Shown: positions 22,243 to 30,709 of the stretch, one piece after another | Position numbering within the stretch: position 1 is the stretch's first letter | How the letters are laid out: each line of letters begins with the position of its first letter | Source of the DNA: Bacteroidetes bacterium UBA6161 | GTDB lineage: Bacteria; Bacteroidota; Bacteroidia; NS11-12g; UBA955 | DNA length: 32,595 bases | Reading direction: 5' to 3' | NCBI GenBank assembly: GCA_002422315.1 | Contig: DIUJ01000061.1 | Coordinates: 1-32,595 of the forward strand | The notes under the pieces: generated by a model | Seen by the model: only the letters and a program-made list of their open reading frames with translations | Databases searched by the model: none | What the model was told of the DNA's origin: nothing | Position numbers and translations under genes: made by a program

Positions 22243-23355
22243 ATGATTTATTTTAATGAAGATGCAGAGGATTTATACCAAAATGCTCCCTTTGGTTATC
22301 TCACTATTTGTAGCAACGGAACCATAATCAATGCGAATAAAACTCTATTAAGTTGGCTAAAAATGAAGAGAGAAGAACTTGTAGAGGAAAAAACATTTAT
22401 GGACCTTTTAAGCATAGGGGATAAGATTTTTTATGAAACACATGTGGTTCCTATGTTGCAAATGCAATGGGAAATTTCCGAAATAAATTTGACTATAATT
22501 GGTCCTCACTTTTCCTTTCCTGCTTTAATAAATGGGAAAAAAGTCCCCACAGATAAGCAAACAGATGCTTATTACAGATTTTCGTTATTAAATATTTCGC
22601 AAAGAAAACAATTTGAAATAGAACTTATACAGGCAAGAAAAAACGCCGACAATGCTTTTCTTAAACTACAAGAAGTAAACCAAAAACTAGAACAGTTTGC
22701 CTACCTTGCTTCTCACGATTTACAAGCCCCTCTGAATACCATAATTGGTATGTTAAGCCTATTAGAAAGAAAAGGGCACATAAGCAAAGACACAGAGGAA
22801 ACACAATACTATTCTTTAATTAAGAACAACATATCTAAAATGAAATTACTGATTTCTGACCTTTTAGAGTTTTCAAGAATTGATTCTTCAAATGTACAAT
22901 TTACTACCGTTTCGCTTAATATAATATGTAAGGATGCCATACAATCGCTAAACAATGCAATACAAGAATGCGATGCTAAGATATACGTAGAAAATATGCC
23001 AGATATTATTGGGGAACGAATGCTTCTAACTCGGCTTTTCCAAAATCTGATAAGTAATGCACTAAAATTCAGATCCAAAGAGACGCCCATTATTCATATT
23101 CAATATGAACAAAAAGAGAATTCAATAACCATAAAAATTTCTGACAATGGAATTGGAATAGACCCTAAGCATAGCAAAGAAATTTTTGGTTTTATGAAAA
23201 GACTGCATAGTTACGATTCTATCCCCGGAACAGGAATAGGGTTGGCTGCATGTAAAAATATTGTGGAGATTCATGGTGGAACTATAAATGTAGAGTCAGA
23301 AAAAGGCAAAGGAAGTACTTTCATATTTACACTAAACTCAAATATTCAAAAGTGA
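22243..23355 (+). CDS. PAS histidine kinase with RsbP-like sensor
   Basis: A 370-residue soluble kinase. Residues about 8-118 form a PAS domain (APFGYLTICSNGTIINANKT, then KIFYETHVVPMLQMQ) of the type found at the N terminus of RsbP. A coiled linker leads to the H-box with His158 in LASHDLQAPLN (149-215), then the ATPase domain (about 255-368) with NLISNALKF, DNGIGIDP and GTGIGLAACKNIVEIHGG. No membrane segment is present. It should autophosphorylate on His158 and pass phosphate to a receiver; three are encoded downstream. It replaces the PP2C phosphatase that accompanies this PAS in Bacillus. Confidence 0.9.
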   Translation: MIYFNEDAEDLYQNAPFGYLTICSNGTIINANKTLLSWLKMKREELVEEKTFMDLLSIGDKIFYETHVVPMLQMQWEISEINLTIIGPHFSFPALINGKKVPTDKQTDAYYRFSLLNISQRKQFEIELIQARKNADNAFLKLQEVNQKLEQFAYLASHDLQAPLNTIIGMLSLLERKGHISKDTEETQYYSLIKNNISKMKLLISDLLEFSRIDSSNVQFTTVSLNIICKDAIQSLNNAIQECDAKIYVENMPDIIGERMLLTRLFQNLISNALKFRSKETPIIHIQYEQKENSITIKISDNGIGIDPKHSKEIFGFMKRLHSYDSIPGTGIGLAACKNIVEIHGGTINVESEKGKGSTFIFTLNSNIQK

Positions 23356-23562
23356 TTCTTAAATCATGAAGTTTATAGTTTATAAACCTCGCTGTAATTA
23401 ATAAAAAACAACCTTGTAGTATAAAACGAATAGATTTAAAATACAAAGCACAATTATGCTTTTGTTATTTTTTTAAGTGCTATCTCTCACCTATAAAAGA
23501 CACCTTTAAGCCTAAAATATTGAATACCTGATATTTTTATTTTTAAATTGGAAATATAAACC

Positions 23563-23570
23563 TATATTTG
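23563..23570 (+). promoter_or_regulatory. -7 box for the 1739-residue kinase
   Basis: TATATTTG predicts a start near 23577, 19 nt before the ATG at 23596. The -33 region is only T-rich. The 240-bp gap after the smaller kinase also contains a palindrome GTTTATAAAC at 23378-23387. The large kinase and its receivers can thus be transcribed separately from the RsbQ pair. Confidence 0.45.
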
Positions 23571-23595
23571 ACATTCGCTTTTTATTTCAAATTAT

Positions 23596-26500
23596 ATGGA
23601 GATAGATATCTTTTGCCGGCATATCGTTGAACAAAATGAAGGCTGGGTATGGATTGTAGACCATTCATGGAAATTCATTTATACAAATCCATCTTTTATA
23701 AAATTTATAGAAGAAAATAAAAAAGACCATAAAAAAACCACCACGGTAGAAGAACAATTTCATTCCATTATTGATATTCAGAGCTATTATACAAAAGCTT
23801 TTTCTGAAGAAATTTCACAAAAACAAATTTCTTTCACCTCTCCTTCAAACAACTCCGTTTTATATAAGGTAATAACATTCACACAGATTAGAGAAAACAA
23901 TAGAATAGTAGCTATTGCATGCCAAAGCAAAGATTTATTTTCCATTGAGGAGGAATCAAGCAAAGCTTTGGATTTGATAAATTCTGCTATGGATGTGGTC
24001 TGCACTTTTGATGAAGAAGGCAAGTTCGTGTATGTAAGCAAAAACAGTTACAGTCAGTGGGGTTATTCTCCTAACGAAATGGTTGGAAAATCCTTTAAAA
24101 ATTTTATTTTAGAAGAAGACTTAGAAAAAACCCAAGAAATAGCAAAAGCAGCACTACAAGGGCACAAAACAAAATCTTTTGAAAACAGATACCTTAAGAA
24201 ATATGGAGGAATTGCTTACAATTTATGGTCGGCAAAGTGGGACAATACAAAAAGACTTCTTTATTGTGTGGTACGCGACAACAAAGAAAAATATTTTCAA
24301 GAGGAATTAATCAAACAAAGTGAACAAAGATTTAAAGCTTTGGTTCAAGAGGGTTCCGATCTCATATCCATTTTGGATATACAAGGAAATTATCTGTATG
24401 TAAGCCCAACCAGTATTACTGTTCTAGGCAAAGCCCCTGAAGAGTTTAGGGGAAAAAATGCTTTCGATTTTATACATACAGAAGATAAAAATAAAACACT
24501 AGAATATTTAAAAAAAATAAGCCAGGAAAAGGTAATAAAAGTGGAGCCATTTCGGTTTTTGAATAACAAAGGACAATGGAGATGGATTGAAACAATACTC
24601 ACAAACATGTTAGATAACCCAGCTGTTGGGGGAATCGTAGCCAATTCTAGAGATATAACTGAAAAAATTGAAGAAGAATACAAACTTAAACTGTTTGAGA
24701 AAGTAGTCAATAGCTCAAATGACGCAATAGTTATTACTGAAGCACAACCACTAGACGAACCTGGGCCAAGAATAGTGTATGTAAACGAGTCATTTACAAA
24801 AATGACAGAATATAGTGCAGAGGAAGCAATAGGCAGAAATCCTCGATTTTTACAAGGAACAAATTCAAATAAACAAGAGCTGAAAGAACTAAGTAGAAAA
24901 TTAAAAGAAGCACAGCCTTGCGACGCAACAGTTTTGAACTATACCAAATCTGGGAAAGAATTTTGGGTAAACTTTGCTTTGAGCCCCGTGGCCGATCACA
25001 AAGGCTCCTATACCCATTGGATTTCGATTCAAAGGGAGGTAACAGAACAAAAAAACAAAGAACTTGAACAAACCTTGTTAAGTCAATTAAGCGATTGTTT
25101 TAACGAAGAAGAAGAACTAAAAAACGTAGCAAACACTCTCTGTAAAACCATTGTAAACTTTGGTATGTTTGATTTAGTAGAACTATGGACACCAAACATA
25201 GAACAAACACATATTCAACTTGTTGGCAATAATTCTACAGTAAATCTAGAGTTAGACCCTGGCCTCTTAATCAATCGATTTAAAAAGGGCGAAGGTTTGC
25301 CGGGCAAAGTTTGGAAACACACCAAACAGTATTTTTGGGAAAAACCAAAAATTGAAAAGTTCTTTGTAAGAAAATACTTGAACGATGTACTTAACCTAAA
25401 GGCTATAGTTGCTGTACCTCTTTTCTATAAAAAAGAAATTCAAGGGGTTCTTTTACTAGGTACAAGTAAAAACATAGACCACTTAAGAAAATACAGCAAA
25501 ATAATTAAAAGGCTAGAACAATTTATTGGTTCTGAAATATATAGAAAGAGAACCGAAAATGAGTTTAAACATTTGTTTAATTCCATCCCAGATATCTTAT
25601 GTATTTTAGATTCAAATGGTAGATTTCTTAAAATAAATGAAGAAGGGTGTTGCCTTTTGGGATTCACTAAAGAAGAAATTCTATTTCAGGATCTAGAAAA
25701 ATTCCTTTACCATAATGGCAATATAAATGTACCTAATGAATTCCAAATATTAGCAAAAACTTCTGTCTCTTTTAAATTTGAAAACCAATTTGTAACAAAA
25801 AAAGGAGACATTATTTGGTTAAGTTGGAGTTGTAATGTTACCGAAGCAGATGGTTTAATTTATGCTTCTGCAAAAGATATTACAAATGAGAAAAAACTCA
25901 GGCTATTAAACCAACAAGTTGGTCAACTTGCAAAAATTGGAAGTTGGGAGTTAGACATAGAAAGCCAAAAACTCTTTTGGTCGGATGTAGTGCACACAAT
26001 GCATGGCACAGACCCAGCGAAATATACTCCTGAAGTAGAAACTGCAATCTCTTTTTATAGAGAAGATTACAGAGAAATGGTATCTAAGGTATTTGAAAAA
26101 AGTATCGTTGAAATAATTGAATTTGATTTCGAGGCTGTAATTGTAACAAAAAATCTACAAGAAAGATGGGTAAGAGTAATAGGTAAAGTAGATGGTGTAA
26201 ATGGTATAGCAAAAAGAATTATAGGTAGTTTCAGAGATATAAGTGAACAAAAGGAAACAGACGACAGGTTGATTTCGCTTGCCAACAATTTGCCTGGTGT
26301 TGTTTTTCAGTACTTTATATACCCAGATGGCACAGATGGGATAAAACATGTTTCCAATGGTGCGCAACAAATTTGGGGCATTACAGCAGAGCAAGCAATG
26401 CAAAATATTCATTTAGTCTGGCAGCAAATAGAAGAAGGTGGCGATATGGAAAGAGTAAAGGAGAGCATTCAAACAGCGATAACAAACAAAACCAAGTGGA

Positions 26501-28815
26501 ACGTTAAATATAGATATGTAATGCCAAACAAGGAAATCAGAACATATTTAGGCAATGGTCTCCCTAATTTCTTAGTAGATGGTACAATAGTCTTTAACTC
26601 CGTAATCTTAGACATTAGCGAAGAAGCAAAAACTCAAGACATACTTAGCCAAACTACTTCTATGGCAAAAATTGGTAGTTGGGAACTAGAAATGCACAAC
26701 AACCAAACCCAAAGCATGTTTTGGTCCACTATGACTAAACATATTTTGGAATGTGAAGAGAACTTTGAACCAAACTTGGAAAAAGGATTAGAATTTTATA
26801 CAACAGAAAGTAGATATAAAATACAGCAAGCATTAGAAAAACTAATCCAAACAGGGCAAGAGTTTGACCTTGAACTAACTATTCTTACCCCAAAGAAAAA
26901 TGAAAAGTGGGTGCGCTGTATTGGAAAAAGCGAGAGAATAAATAAGGAATGTGTAAAAATATACGGGAGTTTTCAAGATATTCATAGTTCTAAAATGCTT
27001 GAAATTCAAATCAGAGAGATTCTAGAAAGTATTTCCGATGCATTTTATGCAGTAGATTCTGATTGGTGTTTTACATATTTTAATAAAGAAGCAGAAAACC
27101 TATTGCATGTAAAAGAAGAAAACATATTAGGGAAAAAAATTTGGGAAGTATTTCCCTCCACTAAAGGTACAATTTTAGAAAAAAAATATAAAGAAGTTAA
27201 ACAAACCAAGATAGCAGAATCTTTTGAATTCTTATTTGATGCCGATCATTCTTGGTATGAAGTAAATGCCTACCCTTCCAAAGGAGGACTTTCTGTTTAT
27301 TTCAAAAATATAAATGAGAAGAAAATTGCAGCCCAAAAACTAAGGGATTCTTTCAACGAAAAAATAAACATTCTAGAAAGTATAGGAGATGCCTTTATTG
27401 CAATTAATAAAAATTGGGAGGTTACTTATTGGAATAAAGTTGCAGAAGAATTACTAAGCCATAAAAGGCATGATGTATTGGGAAGGAACCTATGGGATAT
27501 ATATACCGATGCCATTGGTTCAACTTTCCATAAACAATACGAACATGCTATGCAATCAGGAGAAATCGTAAGGTTTGAGGAAAAATACGAAACTATGGGT
27601 AAATGGTTTGTAATAACAGCATACCCCTCAGATAACGGACTTTCGATTTATTTTAGCGATATAACTCTTAAAAAGGAAGCGGACTTAAGATTAATCAAAG
27701 CAAATGAAAGATTTGAAAAAGTAACAGAAGCAACAAATGATGCTATATGGGATTATGATATATTAAACAATCATCTGTTTTGGGGAAAAGGATTTGATAC
27801 CTTGTTTGGCTATGACGGGATTCATCCTAAACCAACTTTTGATTTTCTACTTTCACTAATCCATTCCGAAGACAGAGAAAAGATTACAGAAAGAGTAAAT
27901 CATTATTTTACAGATCCAAACCTAAAAGACTGGTACGAAGAATACCGCTTTTTAAAATCGGACAATAGCTATGCATATGTGCACGACCGAGCCACTTTTA
28001 TACGTAACAATGAAGGCAAAGTAATTCGGGTTATTGGTGCTATGAACGATATTACCGAAAGAAAAAACTTTGAACAACAACTCGTAGATTTAAACAAATC
28101 GCTTAAAGTGTACGCCAAAGAACTTGAACGCTCAAATGAAGAATTAGAACAATTTGCTTTTATCACTTCCCACGATTTGCAAGAACCCCTGCGTATGATT
28201 TCTAGTTTTATGGACTTACTAAAACGCAAATATGAAAATCAGCTAGACGAACAAGCACAAAAATATATTTACTATTCCATAGACGGAGCCAAAAGAATGA
28301 AACAGATCATACTCGATTTATTAGATTATTCGAGAGCCAATAGACCAGATGAGGATATGGAGTTGGTTGATTTAAATTTAGTGCTATCAGATTACTTTCA
28401 ACTCAGAAGAAAAAAAATCTCTGAATGCAGCGCTCGTTTTCAATATCAAAAACTACCCATACTAAAAACCTACAAAGCACTTATTACCCAAATTTTTCAT
28501 TGCATTTTAGACAATGCTTTAAAATATAGTAAAGACAATACCACTCCAGAAATTCATATAGGTTTTTCTGAAAATAATGAAGATTGGGAATTTTCTATTG
28601 CCGACAATGGAATTGGTATAGATCCTAAATTCTTTTCTAAAATTTTCATAATCTTTCAGAGATTACACAATAGAGAAAAATATGAAGGCACAGGCATTGG
28701 TCTTTCCATAGCAAAAAGAAGTGTTGAGTTCCTTGGGGGTAAAATTTGGCTGGACTCTGAATTGGGGAAAGGGACTACTTTCTACTTTACCATATCTAAA
28801 CAAAATCTTAACTAA
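23596..28815 (+). CDS. Giant soluble PAS/GAF multi-sensor histidine kinase
   Basis: A 1739-residue kinase with no signal peptide or membrane helix. By eye the order is PAS-like domains at about 1-120, 123-240, 245-365 and 373-490; a GAF domain at 496-656; seven more PAS domains at about 661, 777, 897, 1023, 1143, 1260 and 1376; a HisKA domain with His1526 (TSHDLQEPLR); and an ATPase domain with Asn1640 (LDNALKYSK), DNGIGIDP at 1670 and GTGIGLSIAKRSVEFLGG. The fourth PAS has GRNPRFLQG (413-421), a LOV-like motif with Pro where the flavin-binding Cys would be, so it is not a photosensor of that kind. No receiver domain is attached; one follows 7 nt later. Confidence 0.92.
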   Translation: MEIDIFCRHIVEQNEGWVWIVDHSWKFIYTNPSFIKFIEENKKDHKKTTTVEEQFHSIIDIQSYYTKAFSEEISQKQISFTSPSNNSVLYKVITFTQIRENNRIVAIACQSKDLFSIEEESSKALDLINSAMDVVCTFDEEGKFVYVSKNSYSQWGYSPNEMVGKSFKNFILEEDLEKTQEIAKAALQGHKTKSFENRYLKKYGGIAYNLWSAKWDNTKRLLYCVVRDNKEKYFQEELIKQSEQRFKALVQEGSDLISILDIQGNYLYVSPTSITVLGKAPEEFRGKNAFDFIHTEDKNKTLEYLKKISQEKVIKVEPFRFLNNKGQWRWIETILTNMLDNPAVGGIVANSRDITEKIEEEYKLKLFEKVVNSSNDAIVITEAQPLDEPGPRIVYVNESFTKMTEYSAEEAIGRNPRFLQGTNSNKQELKELSRKLKEAQPCDATVLNYTKSGKEFWVNFALSPVADHKGSYTHWISIQREVTEQKNKELEQTLLSQLSDCFNEEEELKNVANTLCKTIVNFGMFDLVELWTPNIEQTHIQLVGNNSTVNLELDPGLLINRFKKGEGLPGKVWKHTKQYFWEKPKIEKFFVRKYLNDVLNLKAIVAVPLFYKKEIQGVLLLGTSKNIDHLRKYSKIIKRLEQFIGSEIYRKRTENEFKHLFNSIPDILCILDSNGRFLKINEEGCCLLGFTKEEILFQDLEKFLYHNGNINVPNEFQILAKTSVSFKFENQFVTKKGDIIWLSWSCNVTEADGLIYASAKDITNEKKLRLLNQQVGQLAKIGSWELDIESQKLFWSDVVHTMHGTDPAKYTPEVETAISFYREDYREMVSKVFEKSIVEIIEFDFEAVIVTKNLQERWVRVIGKVDGVNGIAKRIIGSFRDISEQKETDDRLISLANNLPGVVFQYFIYPDGTDGIKHVSNGAQQIWGITAEQAMQNIHLVWQQIEEGGDMERVKESIQTAITNKTKWNVKYRYVMPNKEIRTYLGNGLPNFLVDGTIVFNSVILDISEEAKTQDILSQTTSMAKIGSWELEMHNNQTQSMFWSTMTKHILECEENFEPNLEKGLEFYTTESRYKIQQALEKLIQTGQEFDLELTILTPKKNEKWVRCIGKSERINKECVKIYGSFQDIHSSKMLEIQIREILESISDAFYAVDSDWCFTYFNKEAENLLHVKEENILGKKIWEVFPSTKGTILEKKYKEVKQTKIAESFEFLFDADHSWYEVNAYPSKGGLSVYFKNINEKKIAAQKLRDSFNEKINILESIGDAFIAINKNWEVTYWNKVAEELLSHKRHDVLGRNLWDIYTDAIGSTFHKQYEHAMQSGEIVRFEEKYETMGKWFVITAYPSDNGLSIYFSDITLKKEADLRLIKANERFEKVTEATNDAIWDYDILNNHLFWGKGFDTLFGYDGIHPKPTFDFLLSLIHSEDREKITERVNHYFTDPNLKDWYEEYRFLKSDNSYAYVHDRATFIRNNEGKVIRVIGAMNDITERKNFEQQLVDLNKSLKVYAKELERSNEELEQFAFITSHDLQEPLRMISSFMDLLKRKYENQLDEQAQKYIYYSIDGAKRMKQIILDLLDYSRANRPDEDMELVDLNLVLSDYFQLRRKKISECSARFQYQKLPILKTYKALITQIFHCILDNALKYSKDNTTPEIHIGFSENNEDWEFSIADNGIGIDPKFFSKIFIIFQRLHNREKYEGTGIGLSIAKRSVEFLGGKIWLDSELGKGTTFYFTISKQNLN

Positions 28816-28822
28816 AAAAATT

Positions 28823-29251
28823 ATGTCAAAAATTGTGCACATACTTTTGGTAGAAGACAACGAAGGGGATATTCTTCTCACCAAAGAAGCTTTTGAAGAA
28901 AGCAAAGTTCGGACAAAAATAAGTGTGGCTAGAAATGGCCAAGAAGCCATGGACTTCTTATACAATAAGAATGAATTTGAAAAAGCCGAAAAACCTGACC
29001 TTATTTTATTAGATATTAATATCCCTATCTATAATGGTCACGAAATTCTTAAGCAAATCAAATCTGATAGCAGTTTAAAAAAAATACCTGTAATTATGCT
29101 TACAACTTCTTCCAATAAAAAAGATATAGACCAAGCTTACGAGAATTATAGTAACAGTTTTGTTAAAAAACCATTGGACATGGATGAGTTTTTAGATGCA
29201 ATTTTAAAAATTGAAGAGTTTTGGCTACAATTAACCACACTCGCTAAATAA
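28823..29251 (+). CDS. Rcp1-like single-domain response regulator
   Basis: A 142-residue receiver with no output domain. The acidic pair is Glu11-Asp12 (LVEDNEGD), the phosphorylation site Asp64 in LLDINIP, Thr94/Thr95 the switch residue, and Lys116-Pro117 the conserved lysine-proline. The loop YNKNEFEKAEKPDL and the LVEDNEGDILL start are typical of Rcp1-type regulators often paired with phytochrome-like or PAS kinases. The frame is open back to 28721 inside the kinase gene, but the family start is at 28823, 7 nt after the kinase stop. It is the likely direct partner of the large kinase. Confidence 0.93.
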   Translation: MSKIVHILLVEDNEGDILLTKEAFEESKVRTKISVARNGQEAMDFLYNKNEFEKAEKPDLILLDINIPIYNGHEILKQIKSDSSLKKIPVIMLTTSSNKKDIDQAYENYSNSFVKKPLDMDEFLDAILKIEEFWLQLTTLAK

Positions 29252-29260
29252 AAATCTCTT

Positions 29261-30283
29261 ATGGTTAAGATAGTAGATAATTTAGAACATCTGTCCATCC
29301 TAATTATTGAAGACAATATTGGCGATTTTATATTGGTGGAAGATTATTTATTAGAAAAATTTAAATATGCCCACATAGAGCATTTTGTGGATTTTGAAAA
29401 CACAAAGACTTTTTTTGAAAACAACAACAAAAACTTAGACCTTATATTGTTAGACTTACATCTGCCTAGTCTTAGTGGGATAGAACTAGTTAAAAATATA
29501 TTAAAAATCATGGGCAATATTCCCATAATTATACTTACTGGGTATTCTGACATTGCCCTAGCTGAAAAAAGCATACAATTGGGGGTTTATGATTTTTTAA
29601 TTAAAGACGAATTAAACCCAAATCTCCTTCAGAAAAGTATACACTTTGCATTAAATAGAAAATCCTTTATCTCGCAAATAGAAAATGAAAGAATAAAATT
29701 TGAGAATCTTTTTCATTTAAGTCCGCAACCTATGTTATTACTCAATTATGGAGACCTAAAAATATTGGATGCGAATTATGCCGCTATTGAGAAATATGGT
29801 TTTAAACTGGCAGAATTTCTAAATATGTCATTTCTAGATTTGCACCCTACAAACGAAGAAACTATGGTTACAAATCTTATTTTTGAAAAAACACAAGATG
29901 AAAACAGTAAAATCTTCACTCATATTTTAAAAAATACAAATACCATACACGTAGAATTGTACTTTAAAGAAGTTGCAGTAAGCAAAGAAAAAAACAATAT
30001 AATCGTTCAATCCAACGATATTACACAGCGTTTAAAACATCTTCAAACAATAGTTAGTCAAAATAAAAAACTAAAGGATATTGCATGGACACAATCTCAC
30101 GTTGTAAGGGCTCCTTTGGCTAGAATTTTAGGAATTATTAACTTAATAGAAGAAGAAAAAGGCAATCTCGAGAACCTTTTATTTTGGTTAGAACAATTAA
30201 AAGTATCTTCAAACGAGATGGATGAAATTGTTAGAAAAATTATTGAAGACACACGAAATTTTGATCTAAATATAGAATCATGA
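29261..30283 (+). CDS. Receiver-PAS protein with H-box but no ATPase
   Basis: A 340-residue soluble protein. A receiver domain (about 10-130) has Glu17-Asp18, phospho-acceptor Asp65 in LLDLHLP, Thr93 and Lys115. A PAS domain follows (about 145-257). The C-terminal 80 residues form a kinase-like dimerisation helix pair with WTQSHVVRAPLARILG (His280), but the protein ends without the ATP-binding domain. It cannot autophosphorylate by itself. It could relay phosphate from Asp65 to His280 or between the neighbouring receivers, much like an HPt domain, or it could titrate partner kinases. It starts 9 nt after the first receiver and overlaps the next by 4 bp (ATGA). Confidence 0.88.
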   Translation: MVKIVDNLEHLSILIIEDNIGDFILVEDYLLEKFKYAHIEHFVDFENTKTFFENNNKNLDLILLDLHLPSLSGIELVKNILKIMGNIPIIILTGYSDIALAEKSIQLGVYDFLIKDELNPNLLQKSIHFALNRKSFISQIENERIKFENLFHLSPQPMLLLNYGDLKILDANYAAIEKYGFKLAEFLNMSFLDLHPTNEETMVTNLIFEKTQDENSKIFTHILKNTNTIHVELYFKEVAVSKEKNNIIVQSNDITQRLKHLQTIVSQNKKLKDIAWTQSHVVRAPLARILGIINLIEEEKGNLENLLFWLEQLKVSSNEMDEIVRKIIEDTRNFDLNIES

Positions 30284-30669
30284 AAAAAGAAATAATCATC
30301 ATCGACGACGACCCAATTTATAGTCTAGTCGTTAGTAAAATGATTCATAAGTTAGAACCCAATACCCCAATTCATTTCTCTACAAATGGATTAGATGCAA
30401 TTCAAAAACTAGAGAATATGAGCTTTTTCAGAAACCATATTCTTTTGCTTCTAGATATAAATATGGAACATCAGGATGGTTGGTATTTTTTAGATTCAAT
30501 GCAAACAAAGGGTTATCAATTGATCCCAAACATTCATACTTTTATCATCACTTCTTCTACCGATACTTCTGACATAAAAAAAATTGAAAAGTATTCTTGG
30601 ATCAAAAAATATTTACATAAACCTATTTATATCAAAGATGTAATGGAATTCCTTTCTGTCACAGAATAG
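30280..30669 (+). CDS. Single-domain response regulator
   Basis: A 129-residue receiver without output domain. Key residues are Asp10-Asp11 (IIDDDPIYS), Asp59 in LLLDINM, Ser92/Ser93 and Lys114-Pro115. It belongs to a different subgroup from the first receiver, of the kind beginning IIDDDPIY that is frequent in Bacteroidota. Its start codon overlaps the previous stop (ATGA), so translation is coupled. As the last gene of the block it is a candidate end point of the relay, but how it affects gene expression or behaviour is not shown. It ends 40 nt before the stop of convergent mnmA. Confidence 0.92.
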   Translation: MKKEIIIIDDDPIYSLVVSKMIHKLEPNTPIHFSTNGLDAIQKLENMSFFRNHILLLLDINMEHQDGWYFLDSMQTKGYQLIPNIHTFIITSSTDTSDIKKIEKYSWIKKYLHKPIYIKDVMEFLSVTE

Positions 30670-30709
30670 ATTTAGCTATTTTTACAAGGGCTAGAGTTTA
30701 TACTTTAAC

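Noticed and set aside
24832..24858. Blue-light LOV photoreceptor
   Set aside because: The adduct-forming cysteine is replaced by proline in GRNPRFLQG.
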